A stretch of 64,000 nt of DNA from Gyrodactylus bullatarudis (taxonomy: Eukaryota; Platyhelminthes; Monogenea; Gyrodactylidea; Gyrodactylidae): assembly GCA_012064415.1 (NCBI GenBank), contig SSNU01000055.1, forward strand, positions 744,001-808,000, read 5' to 3'. Positions within the stretch are counted from its first letter, which is position 1. Each line of letters opens with the position of its first letter. Positions 57,701 through 64,000 of the stretch are shown here, piece after piece. Below the pieces are notes generated by a model. It was not told where the DNA came from and did not search any database. It worked only from the letters and a program-made list of their open reading frames with translations. Position numbers and translations under genes: made by a program.

Positions 57701-60700
57701 AAAGCTGATGAGTATGCCACGAAATAAAAGCGCTATATTCTTATAACTGGCATCAACCCCTTTTTACTCATGTAATTTATTATTGTTTAAATTGTTGGAT
57801 TTTTGTTCAAGACATTATGGCGCGCGAAAACAAAAGATTTAAAATTCATGTTGTCTCTTTCATGTCAGACTATAAAAGTCCTTACTGAAATTAATTTGGT
57901 TTTTCCAAAATTGAAAAAAATTTGAATAATCTCACCCCTCGTGTCAATGTACTCTTGATAGCAATATGGATACAAAACAGTCAGATTTATAAACAAGGCT
58001 CTGTAATATAGAAGGCGTCGATGTGGCTGCAATAATAGTTCTATGATTGATTTGAAACATGTGGGCGTAGCCTCGAATTTCTTCAAGACTTCCGTAGCTT
58101 CAATTTGCTTCTGGGTATTTTCAACACTCTGCATGCTCGAGGATTGCATCTGTCGAATATCGCCCAGGGATTGACATCTCTTAAGATGGGAAGCTTTCTA
58201 AATGTCGGTTATTTATTAGGACCACAAAATTTGCAAAAATTTACATGCATCTCAAATTTAACTTCATTTACTCTTAAAACTTACACATTTTCCTTACAAA
58301 AACAAACTTTGATTAAAGGATAAGAAAGGAATTGAATTAATTTAACCTCCTCGTGTCCCAAATTATTATTATTTTATCACAAAAGTTAGATTACCCTGAT
58401 TCGGAATCTGAATTCCTTTTTGAAAGTTGACTTATCATTTCAAAGATAAGATAGATTAAACCTTTTTAGCACTACAACTAGATATATTCTAAAATATTAG
58501 AGAATATTTTATAATAAGTATAGCATCAAAATGTCATATTTTACAAGTAAAGTATATTAAAAAAATAAATTACTTCGGTGTAATCATAAGAGGCGTGACT
58601 TTGTATATAAAAAAGTTATTAGAGCATATATCGGGCATATACTTTGTAATAGGTCATATTTTATTAAAGGCATATTTATAGGTAATATTTATACATAATG
58701 AGAACTTTGCATAGAATATCCTCATACCTAATCTAATTGATCAACCAAATTTGTTCTTTGATTTCCCATTTGATTTATTTTAAATTCTTTTAAATATGCT
58801 AAAAGTTCCACTTGAATAAAATTTTTTTCAAATCCTGGTCCAATGAATTCTAAGAATCTAGATTTGCTGTTGCACTATCAACCGTAGGAAACCATTTTTT
58901 GTATTGCAATCATTTCTTATTTATTAATATTGACTCAGAAGTAGTGGGAAATTTTTCAAGTCATCTAATATGACCCAAAAAAAATAAGTGCCTTTGTTAT
59001 AAGCGCCTATAAATGAGTTTTTAAGTCATATTTTTGATGTTCTAGTAACAAGATTCCCGGAATTCTTGAGACTATCAGATAATCTTGAAACAAGTTTAAC
59101 TGAATTGCATGAGAGTCTTGAGACTATCACGAGTAACAAGATTAACGGTAACATGTATATGAAGCTACAGTTGTATCAGAAAGTAAAGTCCTATCAAAAA
59201 TATAGTCTAAACATAACACAATAATTTTATCAAAATATTCAATAAATGTACAGTTTTTTCCGTATTTGGGAGATCAATCATTTTTCTGCAAGTCATTTAT
59301 TATTAGAGTATATTAATTTGCATCAATAATGTGTTATTATATTTAAAAAGAAGGTGTATAAATTTACAAAATTGCAAATTACAATTGCATTTTTTCAAAT
59401 CGTAGTAACCAAATTATGATTTCACTATTCGATGGATATTATCAAGCTGTAAACAATTAGATAAAAATTTCCTTTAAAAATTACAGTTCTGTTAATTTTT
59501 TCACCTGAAAACATAATTTTAAGTATAAAATATTTGAATTGGTACTTTTTCTATTATCGTTATATTCTAGCCAATAGGATTTAAGGTCATTTCAAGGTCA
59601 CACAGACTGTGTTAAAATGAAGATAAGAATTTATGATTTTTACAAAATTCTCATTTTTTCACCAAATAATCGAATTTGATCAAGATTTTTTTAGAATCTA
59701 GATCATGAGGCCCTCTTTCAGAAAGAGCGATCAAAAGCTGATTGTTAGGATCATAATTAGTCGAAGAAATTAAATATACTGAATCTGGTTTTGAGAATCA
59801 CCCCATAATCGTGTCAAATTTTGATTTTTTCATCATTTCCCTACTAGAAAGTCGATGAAATTTGATATTTCAAGATCCCTGAAAAATGACGAATTTATCA
59901 AAATTTTTATGATGATACTCGGTTTTTTGTCTTATTGTGATCCTAAGAATCAACTTTTGATCGCTCTCTCAAAAAAATGGGAATTTGGCGCTACTTCAAG
60001 ATTTCAAATTTGCCGTTTTTGCCTTAAAAAATTGAATTTTTCTAAATTTTTTTTCTCTGTATTCTGAAAGAGGGCCTCATGATCTAGATTCCAAAAAATC
60101 TTGATCAAATTCGATTATTTGGTGAAAAAATGAGAATAATGTAAAAATCATAAATTCCCATCTTCATATTAACTAACTTTATAAACAAAGGTAAGGCCAG
60201 GTTTTCAGTTTTTATCGAATAGCTTAAAAACTCTAAATTAGAATTTTTTTATCAATTAAACCGTTTTTTAATGGGATAAAAATTTACAATTCAGATGTAA
60301 AAAAAAGACTCACAATGATTTCCTTCTCAAAGAGACAATGGAAAGACGATGCTTTTTCATTCTTGGACACAGACTTGGTAACTTCTAGCTGGAGGTCATT
60401 ATCAGAGTCCTGACTGAATTGCCAAATTTCCCATAGTTGATCGGGAAGTATAGAGATCCAATCATCGTACATCTAAATGAATTTGAATGAAAAAGAGCTT
60501 TTTTAATCTTCTTCAATCATACTATTTGAATAGATATCAATCAATTTTACCTATGAATAGAATTATTATAGACAAAGTAATTTTTTTGTTTTTCTATGGG
60601 CTCTTGGTGGCGATATAAAAGCAAGTGTAGTGATATGGGAAAAGGGAAATTCAAAGACAGGAAATTAAAATTATTGTAAAGGGATGGAATGTATCAAATT

Positions 60701-63700
60701 GCCCGATGGCAAGGAAATCTTTGACTAATCAATGTAGCAAAATGAGATTGTTTTTTATAGATTTTTCAATTCTAATATTCTATGTTCAATGTACAGAATC
60801 TCGATATTTTTATCAAGAATTTGAATTTTTTAAAGATTTTTTGGAATCCTACTCGAGTTAACCACATTTACGACTTGAGGAAAAAAATTCTGAAAAAAAA
60901 TTATTTTTACGAAAAATATAGCCATTTTTCAGATTTCGATTTGGTGCCAAAATCCCATTATTTCAAACTTTGAACCGAAATTTTTTATTGATTTGAAAGT
61001 TGGAGGGTGATCAAAAGAGGTTTTTCAGGATCAAGATTATACAAGAAGATCAATTCAACTGAATCTTATCTGATGCATAGCCTTATTATCGTTTGGGAGC
61101 TAAATTTCATTTTTTCGATCATTTTCACCACTTGAAAATCATTGAAATTTCGATAGTTTAAAATCTCTCAAAAATGAGGTACCTGTCGATAATTTGATGG
61201 TGCTAGTCAGCTTTCTTGTTTAATCTTGATCTTGAAAAACCTTTTTTTGATCAGCCTCAGACTTTCAAATCAATAAAAATTTTCGGTTCTAAGTTCGAAA
61301 AAATGGGATTTTGGAGCCAAATTGAAATTTGGAAAATGGCCATATTTTTCATAAAAATAATTTTTTTCAGAATTTTTTCTTCAAATCGTAAAATTGGGCA
61401 ACATGAGAAGGATTCCAAACAATCTTTAAAAAATTCAAATTCTTGATAAAAATATCGAAATTTCTGTAAAAATCATAGATTCCCAACTTCATATCAACCA
61501 ACTATAGTTCAGAATCAATTCTCCTCAAGAGTTCATTCAGATTCTGGTCCAGGCTAGATATCGATATTTCGTAATATAAAAATATCTCTACTACTCAAGT
61601 ATGAAGAGTTATTTGGACATGAGCTATTCTCGAAACGAGAGATTTCAAATAGAGAGAAGGCCCTGTTGACATTAGTGCTAGAACGACACATTAAAATGTT
61701 GATAGGAAGACATAATTCTCTCAGTGTAGAAAAACTAAGAGCCAAATTAATTAATCAAATATTAATAAGTTTGCCTTCATTCAGCGTTCTATATCCTCTA
61801 GTTTTCTCACTATGTATTCCTCAAAGAATGACAAAGAAATGAAGAGAGAACATAAGAAAAAAAGGATGAAAGAGGATGGCATACAGGAGAGAACAGAGGG
61901 GAGAATTTGTTTTTTTAATCAATAGTAATTACTATGTTCCAACCCCTATGTTCCACACCCAGCCCCCTCCCCTACTGAACACAGAGTGTACCAACTAAAA
62001 CTGGTTAATTAGAAGAAGAAGAGGATTTGCTTAATTCACACAGAAAAATACTCCATATTGTTGGAGTGGAAGATTAGGCCATATTTTGAATTTCGAAAAA
62101 ATGGCGGATTTTCGAAATTAAAATTTAATCTGTAGAAAAATATTGAGTAGCTAGCCTCATATAATATGGATAAGGTGTAACAAATGAGCATATAAAGTTG
62201 ACTGATTTCAATTTTTAGCTATACACTGAAATAGTTTTTTTTCAGAAATTCTTATTGATTTTTAATTAGGTCGTGTAGAGTTAAAGCTGTAACTACTCAT
62301 TCTACGCTAACATAGTCTGTGCGTCAAGATGACGAATAAATTTCTCCATTCAAAATTCTGATTTTATTTTCATTTTTTTCATACTAGACGAACGAGTTAA
62401 ATAGGGTTTAGTGGTACAGATGGAATCAGGATAAACTTCTCTACAATATGAGACCAAAAACCGAGAAAAAAATTGCCCCAAAGATAATTTTGATCTACTT
62501 CATAGTATGATTATAATCGGAAAAAACTGTTTCAAGAGTCAAAAACAAGGTGTATGCTATCTGATGAAGAAGAGTAAATGTTTGTTTTTCCGATTCCAGT
62601 TGTCACATGCCCATATTTTAGAAGGGAGGGGTTGGGGTACAGTTACTATTCTGGTTAAATCTACTACCGTTAACAGAATGCCTTGTCATGAAATGAAACA
62701 ATGAATGTATCTTTTGACTGAATATTCTACGGTATCCAGATTAAATATCAAGCTTGTTGAAATGAAAATTCTATTGAATAAAAGAGAAGAGAATAATTTT
62801 AAAAGAGTAATAAAATATACGAATCCTCGGAGAGGAATGTAAAAGCATCAATTGGAATCTGATCAGGACGGACATATATCCCATAATAAAGATGAGTGGA
62901 ATGGGGAGAGACAGCCAGGAAAACATAGAAATGAGAATAAAGTCATAAAAATACAATACAAGATCAATAAATCTTTTGAAAGATAACCAGCAAAAGGTTT
63001 AATACGTTCCATTTTCTCCTAACTAATTCATTTAGACTATTGAAGCACTAAGAATTAAATCGATAAATCTTTTCTTAATGAACCTATGATTAGGTTTAAC
63101 GATAACTAATAATTCGTGATCAGCGTCAAATTTTGTACCAGAAAAATCTGGTTTGAATGAGATATCCAGACACCCCCACCACCCGTGTAATTATCGTTAC
63201 TTAAAATTTTTCTTCGTTCCTATAGACGGATTGCATGGTTCAACAGGAACGAAATTTTAGTATTAAATTAACAAAGAGATTTGATATCGTTAGAAGATAA
63301 TGGTATTGTTTACATTGCTTAAAGGGTAAATCAAGATGATAAGAATAGCAAAATTATTTCAGATACCAAAACAGACCCAGTAATATGCTTTACATCATTT
63401 GAATTAAATTTCATCGCTCATGAACATATTAAAAATGAAATTTTTAGCGCCGTAATAAATTCAATAAAAGTCAAAAGATTTATTCATTCCCATAAACCGT
63501 AGCGCTGAGGGTTGTATGGAAATTAATAGGGATACGATATTTTTTTTAATCTAGACTTGACAAGGATTCTATCATGGTAGGAAAGGCTTGTTTGATGAGC
63601 AAATCAAGAAGATAAAAACAGCAGATGACTAGCATTCAAAGTAAAACAGACAAAATAGTTTAATTTAGATCATCTTAGATTTAGCGCTCTAATTTAGAAC

Positions 63701-64000
63701 TCACGTTAAAGTTGTCAATATTTTGACAGAAAATATCAGCTATTCTTGAAGAGTTCATGAGATTTTTCTCAGCCACCTTCAAAATTTCTTCATTCATCAA
63801 AATATCGGTGTTATTAACGTTGTGCGAGCTAGCATTTTCATCGCTCAAAAACTCATGGGAAATATTAAAGTTCATTGAAGGATTCGAGAGGGTCACTGGA
63901 TTCACCTGATCCATGTCAACGCGGAGAGAATGAAGTTTGGCAGAGTCCTCATCACTAGAAGCCTCACAATCCTCATCAGACTGAAGGAATTTATCAGAAT
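54702..64000 (-). CDS. FARP: FARP-type RhoGEF, C-terminal DH-PH-PH part (5' end off window)
   Basis: Guanine nucleotide exchange factor for Rho/Rac GTPases; full FARPs carry an N-terminal FERM domain, which would lie beyond the right edge. Exons seen: 64000-63705 (open), 60472-60314, 58197-57936, 57108-56750, 56145-55857, 55797-55421, 55357-55059, 54999-54702; phases agree at every junction. The first exon is acidic linker; the DH domain runs to LLLQPHRRLLYYRALF (the PVQR-type core helix) and IGKLIQDN; PH1 contains FGWLQKHSNRGYQGRMVFLY and ends KRIIFNAPNEEIRQIWFTDI; PH2 begins MSGYLLRKFKNNSGWQKLWT and continues ASLPLVGYKL, VYLFRTENSF. PH2 is the clearest FARP signature. An acidic tail rich in Asp/Asn follows. 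Long introns carry repeats. Confidence 0.88.
56155..56368. repeat. Foldback repeat family, subtype A, half copy
   Basis: From AAAATGGGATTTTGGCACCA to AAATCATAGATTCCCAACTT, in a FARP intron. It matches the right half of the 60.8-61.5-kb copy. Confidence 0.7.
57325..57374 (-). ncRNA. Hammerhead-ribozyme-like motif in left arm (candidate)
   Basis: Mirror image of the right-arm motif: on the minus strand CTGATGA (57365-57359), G, TATGCCA, C, GAAA. Same pairing scheme as the right copy. Activity not shown. Confidence 0.35.
57696..57745 (+). ncRNA. Hammerhead-ribozyme-like motif in right arm (candidate)
   Basis: CTGATGA (57705-57711), G-T-loop-A-C stem of two pairs, GAAA (57721-57724), helix III ATA with TAT (three pairs, seven-base loop AAAGCGC), cleavage-site triplet ATA, then TTCTTATA pairing with TATGTAAAAG upstream (seven of eight positions, two wobbles). 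All invariant core residues are present, and position 10.1-11.1 is the usual G-C. Stems II and III are minimal, so this is tentative. Confidence 0.38.
58198..60313. other. FARP intron (2.1 kb) carrying a foldback element
   Basis: Apart from the subtype B element at 59615-60180 the intron is AT-rich with nothing recognised. Confidence 0.5.
59615..60180. repeat. Foldback repeat family, subtype B, full-length reference copy
   Basis: Inverted ends: AAGATAAGAATTTATGATTT at the left and AAATCATAAATTCCCATCTT at the right, and deeper CTAGATCATGAGGCCCTCTT versus GAGGGCCTCATGATCTAG, about 130 bp each arm. Non-coding centre. In a FARP intron. Confidence 0.8.
60473..63704. other. FARP intron (3.2 kb)
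   Basis: Holds the subtype A foldback at 60780-61490 and, near 62395-62515, a tract related to the inside of the 35-kb transposon (AGGGTTTAGTGGTAC...). No exon recognised. Confidence 0.5.
60780..61490. repeat. Foldback repeat family, subtype A, near full-length hairpin
   Basis: Left half (60790-61040) and right half (61225-61480) are imperfect reverse complements over about 250 bp: GATTTTTTGGAATCCTACTC with GGATTCCAAACAATCTTTAA, GGTGCCAAAATCCCATTATT with AATGGGATTTTGGAGCCA. A transcript through this intron would fold into a long hairpin. Confidence 0.75.

Larger units (their letters stand above)
57298..57772. repeat. Perfect 133-bp inverted repeat with 209-bp spacer in a FARP intron
   Basis: Arms 57298-57430 and 57640-57772 are exact reverse complements on inspection (for example GTAAAAAGGGGTTGATGCCA and TGGCATCAACCCCTTTTTAC). 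The spacer is not repeated and has no coding content. Perfect identity over 133 bp implies recent origin or selection on the fold. Each arm contains a hammerhead-like core. Confidence 0.85.

Noticed and set aside
62555..62590. CTGATGAAGAAGAG
   Set aside because: No second core box and no complementary flanks; chance match.
1..64000. CRISPR array or prokaryotic operon
   Set aside because: No regularly spaced repeats; genes are spliced eukaryotic genes.
1..64000. Alternative nuclear genetic code
   Set aside because: TAA, TAG and TGA all terminate conserved proteins here, and in-frame stops vanish once micro-introns are removed.

Overview
The window is AT-rich nuclear DNA from an invertebrate animal, most likely a parasitic flatworm (Platyhelminthes). 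The strongest lineage clue is a cluster of eight small genes at 38.1-48.9 kb that encode dynein-light-chain (DLC) domains, three or four of them joined to EF-hands. That architecture is the tegument-allergen-like (TAL) family of flatworms. A compact genome with extremely short introns, plus Penelope-like retroelements, fits a small-genome flatworm such as a monogenean. The lineage is inference, not proof.

Layout. 0-7.1 kb is gene-dense: an EPS15-like endocytic adaptor (-, cut by the left edge), an RNF170-like ER ubiquitin ligase (+), cytosolic HMG-CoA synthase (-), a tiny single-SAM-domain protein (+) and prolidase PEPD (+). Two head-to-head pairs have only 97 and 68 bp between start codons. 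8-20 kb is a co-directional minus-strand run: STARD7-like START protein, ADCY9-like adenylyl cyclase and a KSR (kinase suppressor of Ras) homologue. 20-31.9 kb holds orphan exons of membrane proteins (a sideroflexin-like C-terminus and GPCR-like fragments) among repeats. 32.4-38.1 kb is mobile-element territory: a decayed Penelope-like element and a ~1 kb terminal-inverted-repeat element. 38.1-48.9 kb is the TAL/DLC cluster. 50.2-53.5 kb is a two-LIM muscle protein of the CRP/CSRP family (-). 54.7 kb to the right edge is the C-terminal half (DH-PH-PH) of a FARP-type RhoGEF (-).

Gene structure. Many introns are 27-43 nt and can be placed exactly because both reading frame and domain homology continue across them; the smallest (27, 28, 28, 28, 29, 29, 29, 30 nt) are near or below the usual animal minimum. 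Long introns are long mainly where they carry repeats.

Repeats and possible RNA elements. A foldback family recurs at least eight times. Penelope-related repeats at 13.35 kb and 28.7 kb carry a hammerhead-ribozyme-like core whose helix I pairing survives sequence change. A separate perfect 133-bp inverted repeat in a FARP intron carries another hammerhead-like core in each arm. These are the most novel-looking signals here, but activity is unproven.

Functionally the genes cover signalling (KSR, adenylyl cyclase, FARP), membrane traffic and lipid handling (EPS15, STARD7, HMGCS), protein turnover (RNF170, PEPD), muscle (LIM) and probable body-surface biology (TAL cluster). Exon boundaries were worked out by eye and may be off by a base in places.
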